Assembly: GCA_013820865.1 (NCBI GenBank)
Contig: JACDHU010000121.1
Span: 1-5,974, forward strand
Length of the DNA: 5,974 nucleotides
Direction of reading: 5' to 3'
From: Chloroflexota bacterium
GTDB taxonomy: Bacteria > Chloroflexota > Limnocylindria > QHBO01
This document shows positions 1 through 5,974 of the stretch, in pieces. The position numbers were made by a program, and so were the translations under genes. Numbering within the stretch: the stretch's first letter is position 1; every line of letters starts with the position of its first letter. Below the pieces are notes generated by a model that saw nothing but the letters and a program-made list of their open reading frames with translations, searched no databases and was not told where the DNA came from.

Positions 1-2
1 AC

Positions 3-86
3 CGTGAGCACCGCGACGATCTGCCGGTCGAAGTGCGCCTCGACGCGCAGGGCAAACCGCTGCCGCCTCCCCCCGGGTACTACTAG
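3..86 (+). CDS. C-terminal end of an unknown plus-strand protein (partial)
   Basis: The third forward frame is open from the left edge to a TAG at 84-86 and encodes 27 residues ending in a proline run and GYY. About 22 of the 27 codons end in G or C. The peptide has a balanced, protein-like composition with alternating charged and hydrophobic residues (LPVEVRLDAQGKPL). The other forward reading here is an Arg/Cys/Ser-rich peptide typical of a shadow frame. The gene would start to the left of the window and converge on the ECF operon, with 57 bases between the two stop codons. No family can be named from so short a tail. The call rests only on codon composition and plausibility, so it could be a chance open frame. 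Confidence 0.45.
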   Translation, partial: REHRDDLPVEVRLDAQGKPLPPPPGYY

Positions 87-143
87 GCATCGTCTTCAGG
101 TGGCTCCGCCATCCACTCGGCGGGCGCGGAGGCAGCGGCCGCG

Positions 144-953
144 CTATCCAGCCCGCAGCGCCTCGATCAGGCTCGCGTCAGTGGGTGTTGAGCCGAGCCC
201 CAACCGATCACCCACCTCTGCCGCAAGTGTTGGCTCAAGGTATGTCGAGCGCAGCGTCTCCCACGAGCTGGCGGCGAATGCCTCGGCGGGAGGGGCGTCG
301 AGGATGATCCGTCCCGCCCGCATCACGATGACGCGCTCGAAGGTCTCGGCCACGAAACGCATGTCATGGCTGATGGCGATCACCGTTCGGCCCTCGCCGG
401 CCGCGGCCTCGACCACGCCCTGCACGCGCTCGATGCCGCGCGCGTCCTGCCCGGTGGTCGGCTCATCCAGTACGAGCACCGGCGTGCGCATGGCCAGGAC
501 CGATGCGAGCGCGAGCAACTTCCGACGCGACTGACCCAGGTCATACGGGTTCGTCGCCTCCTCTCCCGCCAGGCCGGTGGCGGTGAGCGCATCGGCGACC
601 GCGCTGCGCAGATCGTTGCCGGAACGTCCAAGGTTGCGTGGCCCGAACTCCACTTCGGCGCGCACCGATCCCGCGAAGATCTGGCGGTCCGGATCCTGGA
701 AGACGAGACCCACGCGGGAAGCGAGCTGGCCGACCGTGAGTTCCCGTGCATCGGTCCCGTCGATCAGGACGCGACCCTCGGTCGGTCGCAGTAGGCCGTT
801 GAGGTGTCGCACCAGGGTCGTCTTGCCGCTTCCGTTCTGCCCGATGAGCGCCACTCGCTCGCCGGCCCCGATGACGAGATCGACGCCATCCAGCGCGCGG
901 ACGGCACCGGTCCGGTAGACGTGGATCAGGCCTTCGGCGCGCAATTCAATCAC
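144..953 (-). CDS. ecfA: ECF transporter ATP-binding protein (second ATPase of the cassette)
   Basis: This 269-residue ABC ATPase belongs to the energy-coupling factor (CbiO-like) family. It works on the cytoplasmic face as one half of the ATPase pair that powers the EcfT/S membrane module. Seen in order: A-loop Tyr13, Walker A GQNGSGKTT (38-46), Q-loop Gln86 in VFQDPDRQIF, Walker B VLVLDEP (159-165, Glu164), D-loop Asp170, and H-loop His196 in ISHD. The signature motif is not LSGGQ: the sequence there is DLGQSRRK (138-145), so this subunit contributes a degenerate signature. The GTG start at 951-953 overlaps the upstream ATPase gene by 8 bases and has a GGAG ribosome-binding site 7 bases upstream (961-964 on the plus strand). 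Length is normal for the family. It is the last gene of the operon. The family call is very safe; the transported substrate is not readable from an ATPase. Confidence 0.96.
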   Translation of the reverse strand: MIELRAEGLIHVYRTGAVRALDGVDLVIGAGERVALIGQNGSGKTTLVRHLNGLLRPTEGRVLIDGTDARELTVGQLASRVGLVFQDPDRQIFAGSVRAEVEFGPRNLGRSGNDLRSAVADALTATGLAGEEATNPYDLGQSRRKLLALASVLAMRTPVLVLDEPTTGQDARGIERVQGVVEAAAGEGRTVIAISHDMRFVAETFERVIVMRAGRIILDAPPAEAFAASSWETLRSTYLEPTLAAEVGDRLGLGSTPTDASLIEALRAG

Positions 954-1746
954 GAAGCCGCTCCGGGTCTATTCCCGCTGCCTCGGCGGCGCGTCGCAGG
1001 CGAACCGCAGACGGCGCCGAGACGCCGAGCTCGATGAGTCGCGCGTCGTCGAGGACGTCGGCAGCCGGTCCCTGAAGCACGACTCGTCCTTCGGCGAGCA
1101 CCACCATGCGGATCGCGACCTCGGCCAGCAGATCTGTCTTCTGCTCGGCCACGAGGATGCTGGCGCCATCCGCAGCAAGGGCGGCGATGGCGTCGGCGAC
1201 GAGCCGCGTTCCGGCCGGATCGAGCTGCGCGGTCGGCTCATCCAATACCAGGTGCGACGGCCGAAGGGCAAGCAGCCCGGCCATCGCCACGAGTTGCTGC
1301 TGCCCACCCGACAGCCGTTGGGGATTACGTTCCGCAAGGTCGTCAATGCGAAGCGTATGAAGAGCCTGCCAGGTGCGCGCCACGACGTCGTCGTGCGGGA
1401 GGCCGAAGTTCATCGGTCCAAAGGCGACCTCTTCGAAGACAGTGCCGGTCACCTGCGACAGCTGGGTCGACGGATTCTGGAAGCCCATGGCGATGCGGCC
1501 ACTGAGCCGATGCATGGGCCAGGCGTCGACGTTCTCGCCGTCGAGCAGGATGGTGCCGCGGATCCGACCACCCACGGTGCGCGGCGCGAGGCCGCTTGCA
1601 ACCAGGCACAGCGTCGTCTTGCCGGCTTCGGACGCACCAGCCACTCCGACCACTTCGCCATCACGCAGCTCGAGATCTATTTCCAGCAGCGACGGTTGAT
1701 CGGCGCCGGCGTACCGGTACCCGACGGCCTGCAGGGTCAGGGTCAT
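946..1746 (-). CDS. ecfA: ECF transporter ATP-binding protein (first ATPase of the cassette)
   Basis: This 266-residue ABC ATPase pairs with the ATPase at 144-953 to form the heterodimeric motor of an ECF importer. Seen in order: A-loop YRY (10-12), Walker A GASEAGKTT (37-45), Q-loop Gln90 in FQNPSTQ, a canonical signature LSGGQQQ (145-151), Walker B HLVLDEP (165-171, Glu170), and D-loop Asp176. The usual H-loop histidine is replaced by Gln202 (VAEQKTD). The ATG at 1744-1746 shares an ATGA overlap with the EcfT stop and has GGGAG 7 bases upstream (1754-1758). The frame stays open upstream to about 2598, but that part is a shadow of EcfT, because the ABC domain begins at MTLTLQAVGYRY. The C-terminal ~45 residues past the nucleotide-binding core resemble the short tail usual in ECF ATPases. 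Confidence 0.96.
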   Translation of the reverse strand: MTLTLQAVGYRYAGADQPSLLEIDLELRDGEVVGVAGASEAGKTTLCLVASGLAPRTVGGRIRGTILLDGENVDAWPMHRLSGRIAMGFQNPSTQLSQVTGTVFEEVAFGPMNFGLPHDDVVARTWQALHTLRIDDLAERNPQRLSGGQQQLVAMAGLLALRPSHLVLDEPTAQLDPAGTRLVADAIAALAADGASILVAEQKTDLLAEVAIRMVVLAEGRVVLQGPAADVLDDARLIELGVSAPSAVRLRRAAEAAGIDPERLRD

Positions 1747-2570
1747 GCCCAGACTCCCGTCACTCGCGCGACGATCAGCGCCAACAGCGCGACGAGCAGC
1801 CCCCACCGAAGCGCGGATTGGAACACGGAATCCGGCGGCGACCAGAGCAGGGTTCGGCGGCCGGGTCGGGCGAAGCCGCGCGCCTCGAGCGCCATGGTGC
1901 GCTCCTCGACCTCGGCGATCGAGCCCAGGATCACCGGGCCAACGATCGGGACGATGCCACGCACGCGCCGCCAGAGGGAACCCTCGGTATCGAGCCCACG
2001 CGCCCTTTGAGCGGCCGTTATCTGCATGGCTCGCTCGACCATGGCCGGCACGGTTTGGACCGATGCGTTCGCCACGAACCCGATGCGCGGACTCACGCCG
2101 CGACGCTCGAGGTCGACCACGAGGTCCGCTGGCGGCGTGGTCAGGTAGAACAGGGTCACGGCGCCGCTGATCGCAACGATGCGGGCCAGGATCTCGAGCG
2201 CGAAGGCGAGCCCCTCGGCGGTTGCCGTGATCGGTCCGATTCGCAGGAGCACCTGCTCGCCGCCGGGGAAGAAGAAGAGATTGACGAGAAACGCCGAGAT
2301 CGCGATCGGCAGCGAGAGCAGGAGGGCGGTCCGGATGAGCCGCAGGAGCACGCCGGCCACTGTCGCCGGGCCGATGACGGCGACGAGCACGAGCACCACC
2401 GGGCCGACGAGTCCCCCGAGCACCACGGCCGCGACCGCTGTGATGGTGGCGAGGGTGGCCTTGGTGAGAGGGTTCAGTCGGTGATACGCGGTTGGTCCGG
2501 GGCGTCCGACGATCTTCGGAACGCCCCGGTTCATCAGCGGTGGGTTGGTCAGGCGCTCGCGCCCCGCCAC
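1743..2570 (-). CDS. ecfT: EcfT-family transmembrane coupling protein of an ECF importer
   Basis: This 275-residue integral membrane protein belongs to the EcfT/CbiQ family, which links the two ATPases to the substrate-binding S protein. The diagnostic features are the two Ala-Arg-Gly motifs in the C-terminal coupling helices, AQRARGLD (ARG 190-192) and ALEARGFAR (ARG 230-232). In the family these insert into grooves of the two ATPases. The N-terminus has the familiar HRLNPLTK (30-37). Hydrophobic segments lie at about 42-66, 82-101, 125-143 and 252-271. The GTG start at 2568-2570 was chosen because an AGGAGGG lies 3 bases upstream. The alternative ATG at 2532-2534 (Met13) has no ribosome-binding site. 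The gene overlaps the end of the S gene by 22 bases and the next ATPase gene by 4. Only the exact start is uncertain. Confidence 0.94.
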   Translation of the reverse strand: MAGRERLTNPPLMNRGVPKIVGRPGPTAYHRLNPLTKATLATITAVAAVVLGGLVGPVVLVLVAVIGPATVAGVLLRLIRTALLLSLPIAISAFLVNLFFFPGGEQVLLRIGPITATAEGLAFALEILARIVAISGAVTLFYLTTPPADLVVDLERRGVSPRIGFVANASVQTVPAMVERAMQITAAQRARGLDTEGSLWRRVRGIVPIVGPVILGSIAEVEERTMALEARGFARPGRRTLLWSPPDSVFQSALRWGLLVALLALIVARVTGVWA

Positions 2571-3652
2571 TCACCCTCCTCATCGGCTGACGGCTCATTC
2601 GCGTCGATCAGCCGTTCCCCCTGTGGGAAGCGCGCCTTCGTCCGCCTGGCCATGGCCGACAGGATCAGGTAGACGACAAAGAAGGTCGTGATCTTGTCGA
2701 TCGGATCGCTGATCAGACCCTGGCCCAGGGTGGCTGCCCCGATGTCGGCTCCTGCCTGGCGCAACGCGGCGACCAGGAAGTCGGTGCCGCCGCCGGTGAC
2801 GCCACTGAACACGTTGGCGCTGATCGGGGCACTGATGAGCGCGGCGATGATCCCGGTCCCGAGCCCGGCCACCACGACGTAGGCGGCGGTCAGGTCGCGG
2901 CGGATGAAGAGGACGGCCAGTAGGCCCACGATCGTGCCGGCCACGAGCAGCATCACGAGCCAGCCGAGGACGGTGAAGATGGCGTCCGAGCCCTCGACGT
3001 TGAAGTTCACCTCGCCGCTGAACGCCGGCGAGGTCCATCCCAGGTACGCCAGCCAGGCCATGGCACCGATGACGCCGACCGAGAGGACGGCGCCGACGCC
3101 GAGCTGTCCGATCGGGCGATTCGGCCGCGGTCGCAGCCAGCCCATACGGCCAACGAAGCCGGCAAGAAGACCGATGATGGCCGCAACGATCGCGAAGGCT
3201 GCCGCCGGCCCGTTCTGGAAGGGCGGCGGCAGGACGTAGGTCCAGAGCAGGTTGGAGAGGAGGCCGGTCAGGGCGCCCGGGATCGGGCCGGCCAGCGCGC
3301 CGACCAGGATGGTGCCGATGCTGTCGAGATAGACCGGGATCTTCAGCGCGTTCGCTACGGTTGCACCCAGGATGATGTTGATGGCGATGGCGATCGGCAT
3401 GAGCACGATCGTGCGTGTGTCGAACTGCGAGCTGATCGACGTGAACGCGCGGGTCTGCGCATATTCGGTGGCGGCGTAGGCGACGAACGCGACCACCAGC
3501 GCGATTGCGCCGATGAGGGCAAATGAGTTCGCGCCCTCCGCGTCGAAGAAGTTGTCCGGATCGACGCCGGTCTCGAAGTTCCCGAATCCGGCAATGCCGA
3601 CGAATACGACGATGAGGAACGCCACCAGCGCGACGATCCAGCGAATGACCAT
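2549..3652 (-). CDS. Long ECF-type substrate-binding (S) membrane protein, substrate unknown
   Basis: This 367-residue polytopic membrane protein is probably the substrate-binding S component of the ECF importer encoded just downstream. The core looks like ECF S proteins: a helix starting TRTIVLMPIAIAINI (79-93), then a conserved stretch LDSIGTILVGALAG (109-122) and GALTGLLSNLLW (126-137). A late part has ISAPISANVF (273-282), GVTGGGTDFLVAALR (284-298) and QGLISDPIDK (311-320), followed by a last helix (321-337). It is unusual in length: S proteins are commonly about 170-220 residues. The extra material is an N-terminal part with two hydrophobic segments (3-23, 44-64) and a middle part with two more (185-206, 226-250). 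The C-terminal tail (345-367) is acidic and cytosolic in appearance. The ATG has a strong ribosome-binding site. The position between nucleoside hydrolase and EcfT suggests a nucleoside-like ligand; this is inference. Confidence 0.82.
   Translation of the reverse strand: MVIRWIVALVAFLIVVFVGIAGFGNFETGVDPDNFFDAEGANSFALIGAIALVVAFVAYAATEYAQTRAFTSISSQFDTRTIVLMPIAIAINIILGATVANALKIPVYLDSIGTILVGALAGPIPGALTGLLSNLLWTYVLPPPFQNGPAAAFAIVAAIIGLLAGFVGRMGWLRPRPNRPIGQLGVGAVLSVGVIGAMAWLAYLGWTSPAFSGEVNFNVEGSDAIFTVLGWLVMLLVAGTIVGLLAVLFIRRDLTAAYVVVAGLGTGIIAALISAPISANVFSGVTGGGTDFLVAALRQAGADIGAATLGQGLISDPIDKITTFFVVYLILSAMARRTKARFPQGERLIDANEPSADEEGEWRGASA
2574..2580 (-). promoter_or_regulatory. Ribosome-binding site deciding the EcfT GTG start
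   Basis: The minus-strand sequence AGGAGGG lies inside the end of the S gene, 3 bases before GTG 2568-2570. The spacing is a little short. The only nearby alternative, ATG 2532-2534, has no purine-rich stretch before it, so this site favours the GTG start and the 22-base gene overlap. Confidence 0.65.
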
Positions 3653-3659
3653 GGCTCGA

Positions 3660-3668
3660 CCCTCCTCC
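3660..3668 (-). promoter_or_regulatory. Strong ribosome-binding site of the S-component gene
   Basis: On the minus strand this reads GGAGGAGGG and sits 7 bases before the ATG at 3650-3652, in the 20-base gap after the nucleoside hydrolase stop. It is the strongest Shine-Dalgarno match in the operon and fixes the S-protein start. Confidence 0.8.
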
Positions 3669-3672
3669 GTGT

Positions 3673-4656
3673 TCAGCTGCCTGGTGCGCTAACCGCGCGC
3701 ACCAGGCGCGCAATCAGCTCGGCCCGCATCCCCTCGGCGTCGATGGCGGTCGCGACGTTGACCGCGGGCCGGTCATCGTTCTCGGCCCGATACAGGCTAC
3801 CCGCCAGGTGCGGGTCCGAGCTCGTGTCGCAGGCCAGCGTCTCGCTCACCGTCTCGGTCACGAGGTCGGGCCGCAGGAGCGAGGCGATGACTACGACCGG
3901 GTCGTGCAGGTAGGCGCCGTCGATCCCATCGGCCTGTTGATGGAACCCGACGTAGAAGCGCAGCGCGTCGCGCACGATGCCAGCAAGGTGCGTGTCGGGC
4001 AACGCACCAAAGTCTTCCATGCTGAAGATGATGTCCTGCGTCGCGTCGAGCGGGAAGAGATGATGAATCGCGCCGGCTCGCAGGCAGATCTCGGCTGCCT
4101 CCGGGTCGACGCAGGCGTTCCATTCGCCCGTCTCGGTCGTATTGCCTCGTTCTTCCAGCGTTCCTCCCATCCAGATGACGTCGCGCGTGGCCCCCGCCAG
4201 GTCAACGCCGTTCTGGCTGGCCGCCGCGAGATTGGTGAGGGGCCCGAGCGACACCACCGACATCTCGCCGGGATGGCGGTTGATGTGCGCGCCCAGGTAG
4301 CGGCTGGCCGGGATGGCGGTGTACTCGGTCGTCCCGAGCTGTCGATCCTCGCCCCGCAGCTCCACGTAGCCGGTGCCGGTGGGACCGTGCGTATCGGGCG
4401 CCGTCCGCAGGCGACGCTGGAGCGGCCGCGCGGCTCCGATGCTGACCGGGACGTCGCCGCGTCCGACCATGCGCAGGATCTTGCCGGTGTTGCGGGCCAC
4501 GTGGTGGATCTCGACGTTGCCCGCGACGCACGTCACTCCGCGCAGGTTGAGCTCGGGGCTGGTTGCTGCGATGAGCAGGGCGATCATGTCGTCGATCCCG
4601 GTGTCGACGTCCAGGATCAACGGGCGCGGCTCAGGCTGGGGGGCGTCGGCGTCCAT
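3673..4656 (-). CDS. Nucleoside hydrolase (inosine/uridine-preferring family)
   Basis: This 327-residue protein hydrolyses the N-glycosidic bond of a nucleoside to give free base and ribose. The family's Asp cluster is present as DVDTGIDD (Asp16, Asp18, Asp22, Asp23), which binds the catalytic calcium and ribose. The usual Pro of this motif is Thr19. Other family positions seen are VAGN (Asn47), SLGPLTNLA (136-144), WMGG (162-165), GEWN (Glu178, Asn180; ribose contacts) and LHDP (His251, Asp252; leaving-group acid and calcium ligand). The length is typical. There is no signal peptide, so it acts in the cytosol. The ATG at 4654-4656 follows the HMG-CoA lyase stop by 6 bases and has no clear ribosome-binding site, which suggests translational coupling. 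The ECF importer directly downstream probably supplies its substrate. Base preference cannot be read; a modified nucleoside such as queuosine (as for QueK enzymes) is possible. Confidence 0.93.
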   Translation of the reverse strand: MDADAPQPEPRPLILDVDTGIDDMIALLIAATSPELNLRGVTCVAGNVEIHHVARNTGKILRMVGRGDVPVSIGAARPLQRRLRTAPDTHGPTGTGYVELRGEDRQLGTTEYTAIPASRYLGAHINRHPGEMSVVSLGPLTNLAAASQNGVDLAGATRDVIWMGGTLEERGNTTETGEWNACVDPEAAEICLRAGAIHHLFPLDATQDIIFSMEDFGALPDTHLAGIVRDALRFYVGFHQQADGIDGAYLHDPVVVIASLLRPDLVTETVSETLACDTSSDPHLAGSLYRAENDDRPAVNVATAIDAEGMRAELIARLVRAVSAPGS

Positions 4657-4662
4657 CGGCCG

Positions 4663-5568
4663 CTATGGTACGCGCCAGCCGCCCGCCTGGCCCACCTTCG
4701 TCGTCAGCGGCCGCCCGAGCGTCGCGCTCACGTGCTGCGCCGCGACCAACAGTGCGTCGAGGTCGACCCCATGGCTCAGCCCCTCGCGGTCAAGCAGATA
4801 GACGAGGTCCTCGGTGGCCAGGTTGCCCGCGGCGCCCGGCGCGTACGGACAGCCGCCCGTCCCGCCTGTCGAAGCGTCGAAGCATCGGATACCCAGATCG
4901 AGCGCGGCGCTCACGTTCGCCAGTGCTGTGCCCCGCGTGTCGTGAAAGTGCATGGCCAGCCGGTCCGCGCCAATGCCTGCCTTGCCGAGTGCGCCGATCA
5001 CGCGTCGCACGTCCGCCGGACCGGCCACGCCGATGGTGTCGCCGATGCTCAGCTCGTCGACGCCCAGCTCCAGGAGCTGTTGGGCGACGCCCACGACGGC
5101 GGCCTCGCCCACATCGCCCTGGTAGGGACAGCCGAAGGCAGTGCTCACGTAGCCGCGCGTCCACCACCCGCGCTCACGGGCGCGGGCTACCACCGGCCGG
5201 AACGCGTCGATGGATTCCGAGATCGTCATGTTGATGTTCGCCTTCGTGAACGCCTCGGAAGCAGCCGTGAAAACGCAGACCGCATCGGCTCCGGCAGCCT
5301 CCGCGCGCTCCATGCCGCGAGCATTCGGAACCAGCACCGGGTAGCGCACGCCCGGCCGCCGTTCCAGCTGTGCCATGAGGTCGTCCGCATCGGCCAGCTG
5401 CGGGATGGCCCTGGGCGCCACAAAGCTGGTGGCCTCGATCTCGCGCAGGCCGGCATCGGCGAGAAGCGACAGGAAGCGCAGCTTGGCATCGGTCGAAATC
5501 GGTGACTTTTCGTTCTGGAGCCCGTCGCGCGGCCCGACCTCGTAGATGCGCACGTCATGCGTCGTCAT
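4663..5568 (-). CDS. mvaB: Hydroxymethylglutaryl-CoA lyase
   Basis: This 301-residue TIM-barrel enzyme of the HMGL-like family splits (S)-3-hydroxy-3-methylglutaryl-CoA into acetyl-CoA and acetoacetate, the last step of leucine breakdown. Visible are the N-terminal motif VGPRDGLQNE (11-20, with catalytic Arg14 and metal ligand Asp15), Glu45 in EIEATSFV, and FHD with metal ligands His207 and His209. The lyase loop GGTGGCPYAPGAAGN (235-249) carries catalytic Cys240 and metal ligand Asn248, and is followed by LATEDLVYLL. These match the known human and bacterial HMG-CoA lyase active site, so it is more likely a true lyase than a related citramalate or isopropylmalate synthase. The length is typical. 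The ATG overlaps the stop of the upstream carboxylase gene (ATGA, 5565-5568). The neighbouring biotin-carrying subunit supports a leucine-pathway role. The symbol mvaB is used for bacterial homologues. Confidence 0.95.
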   Translation of the reverse strand: MTTHDVRIYEVGPRDGLQNEKSPISTDAKLRFLSLLADAGLREIEATSFVAPRAIPQLADADDLMAQLERRPGVRYPVLVPNARGMERAEAAGADAVCVFTAASEAFTKANINMTISESIDAFRPVVARARERGWWTRGYVSTAFGCPYQGDVGEAAVVGVAQQLLELGVDELSIGDTIGVAGPADVRRVIGALGKAGIGADRLAMHFHDTRGTALANVSAALDLGIRCFDASTGGTGGCPYAPGAAGNLATEDLVYLLDREGLSHGVDLDALLVAAQHVSATLGRPLTTKVGQAGGWRVP

Positions 5569-5974
5569 GACACGTCCGCCCGGACCGATGCGAGCTGGTC
5601 TCCGCGCTGCACCTGCTGGCCTTCCTTCACCGTCAGGCCGATGAGCGTGCCGTCCATCGGTGCGACGACCGCATGCTCCATCTTCATCGCCTCGATCACG
5701 ATCACGGCCTGGTGCGCAGTGACCGATGCGCCTTCGGCAACCCGAACCGCGATGACGCGGCCCGGCATCGGCGCGGTCAGAATCGCGGTGCCTTCGGCGC
5801 CAGCGGCGACGTGTCGGACCGCGTCCTCGATCGTGGGAGGCGGCGCGAGCGAAAACTCGAGCGACTGGCCGTCGACATCGACATGGACGAGATCGCCATG
5901 CCTCACGGCCGAACCATCGGGCGGAGGCAGCTCGTCAAGCGCCACACTGCGCTCCACGTCGCCGAATCGGATGC
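5565..5974 (-). CDS. Acyl-CoA carboxylase alpha subunit, C-terminal biotin carrier part (partial)
   Basis: The frame is open from the right edge to a TGA at 5565-5567, so only the last ~135 residues of the gene are seen. They contain a linker ending in FSLAPPPTIEDAVR, then a biotinyl (BCCP-like) domain with APMPGRV and the biotinylation motif EAMKMEH. The lysine that takes biotin is at 5682-5684. A GTG at 5955-5957 could be read as a start, but the frame continues upstream as IRFGDVERSVAL with no ribosome-binding site. A fused biotin carboxylase upstream is therefore more likely than a free-standing carrier. In methylcrotonyl-, propionyl- or acetyl-CoA carboxylases this domain carries CO2 from the biotin carboxylase to the carboxyltransferase subunit. 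The HMG-CoA lyase next door favours methylcrotonyl-CoA carboxylase, but the substrate is set by a beta subunit not seen here. Confidence 0.92.
   Translation of the reverse strand, partial: IRFGDVERSVALDELPPPDGSAVRHGDLVHVDVDGQSLEFSLAPPPTIEDAVRHVAAGAEGTAILTAPMPGRVIAVRVAEGASVTAHQAVIVIEAMKMEHAVVAPMDGTLIGLTVKEGQQVQRGDQLASVRADVS

Noticed and set aside
83..143. A minus-strand C-terminal-looking peptide ending at 83-85 (…MAEPPEDDA)
   Set aside because: No start with a ribosome-binding site exists between it and the last ATPase gene. In the upstream direction its frame would be a shadow of that ATPase.
124..144. A hairpin with a 6-base all-GC stem (GCGCGG with CCGCGC, 9-base loop) at the end of the operon, as a terminator
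   Set aside because: No run of T follows on either strand, and such short GC stems are frequent by chance in this composition. The position is right, so it cannot be excluded.
946..2598. A single 550-residue protein made by extending the first ATPase upstream across EcfT
   Set aside because: The added N-terminal part is Arg/Pro/Gly-rich shadow sequence of EcfT. The ABC domain starts exactly at the ATG 1744-1746, which has a ribosome-binding site and an ATGA overlap.
1596..2672. A 358-codon plus-strand open frame opposite EcfT
   Set aside because: It encodes a strongly Arg/Asp/Glu/Gly-rich peptide with no domain and is antisense to EcfT, which has both ARG motifs. It is a composition artefact.
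2595..3713. A 372-codon minus-strand frame overlapping the S gene
   Set aside because: It is an Arg/His-rich shadow in another frame, while the overlapping frame gives clear membrane helices and S-protein motifs.
3808..5505. A 565-codon open frame on the plus strand across the nucleoside hydrolase and HMG-CoA lyase genes
   Set aside because: It lies antisense to two genes with complete catalytic motifs. Its product is rich in Arg, His, Ala and Val with no recognisable domain. Long antisense frames are expected when third codon positions are mostly G or C.
5565..5957. A free-standing 130-residue biotin carrier protein starting at GTG 5955-5957
   Set aside because: The frame stays open to the window edge, and the residues before the GTG continue smoothly into the linker of a carboxylase alpha subunit.

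Overview
This is a GC-rich bacterial stretch carrying a tightly packed run of seven genes, all read on the minus strand (right to left). The start of the first gene lies beyond the right edge. The GC-rich third codon positions, an acyl-CoA carboxylase alpha subunit next to HMG-CoA lyase, and a dedicated ECF transporter would suit an actinobacterium, a Chloroflexota member or a similar GC-rich lineage. The sequence does not settle which. There are no rRNA, tRNA, CRISPR or mobile elements, and no gene-free stretch longer than about 60 bases.

The right part (4663-5974) belongs to acyl-CoA catabolism. It holds the biotin-carrying C-terminus of an acyl-CoA carboxylase alpha subunit, followed with an ATGA overlap by HMG-CoA lyase. 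Together they suggest the lower leucine pathway: methylcrotonyl-CoA carboxylase, then (after a hydratase not seen here) cleavage of HMG-CoA to acetyl-CoA and acetoacetate.

The left and middle part (144-4656) is a complete uptake and hydrolysis cassette. A nucleoside hydrolase with all its key residues is followed by an unusually long ECF substrate-binding (S) membrane protein, the EcfT transmembrane coupling protein, and two different ECF ATPases. The genes overlap or nearly touch, so they are probably co-transcribed and translationally coupled. The simplest reading is that the transporter imports a nucleoside or modified nucleoside, which the hydrolase splits into base and ribose. The substrate is not known.

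Three points stand out. The S protein is about twice the usual length, with added membrane segments. The two ATPases carry complementary defects that would leave one regular and one degenerate ATP site. The hydrolase-ECF pairing suggests an uncharacterised nucleoside salvage system. At the far left edge, the last 27 codons of a probable plus-strand gene run convergently into the operon.
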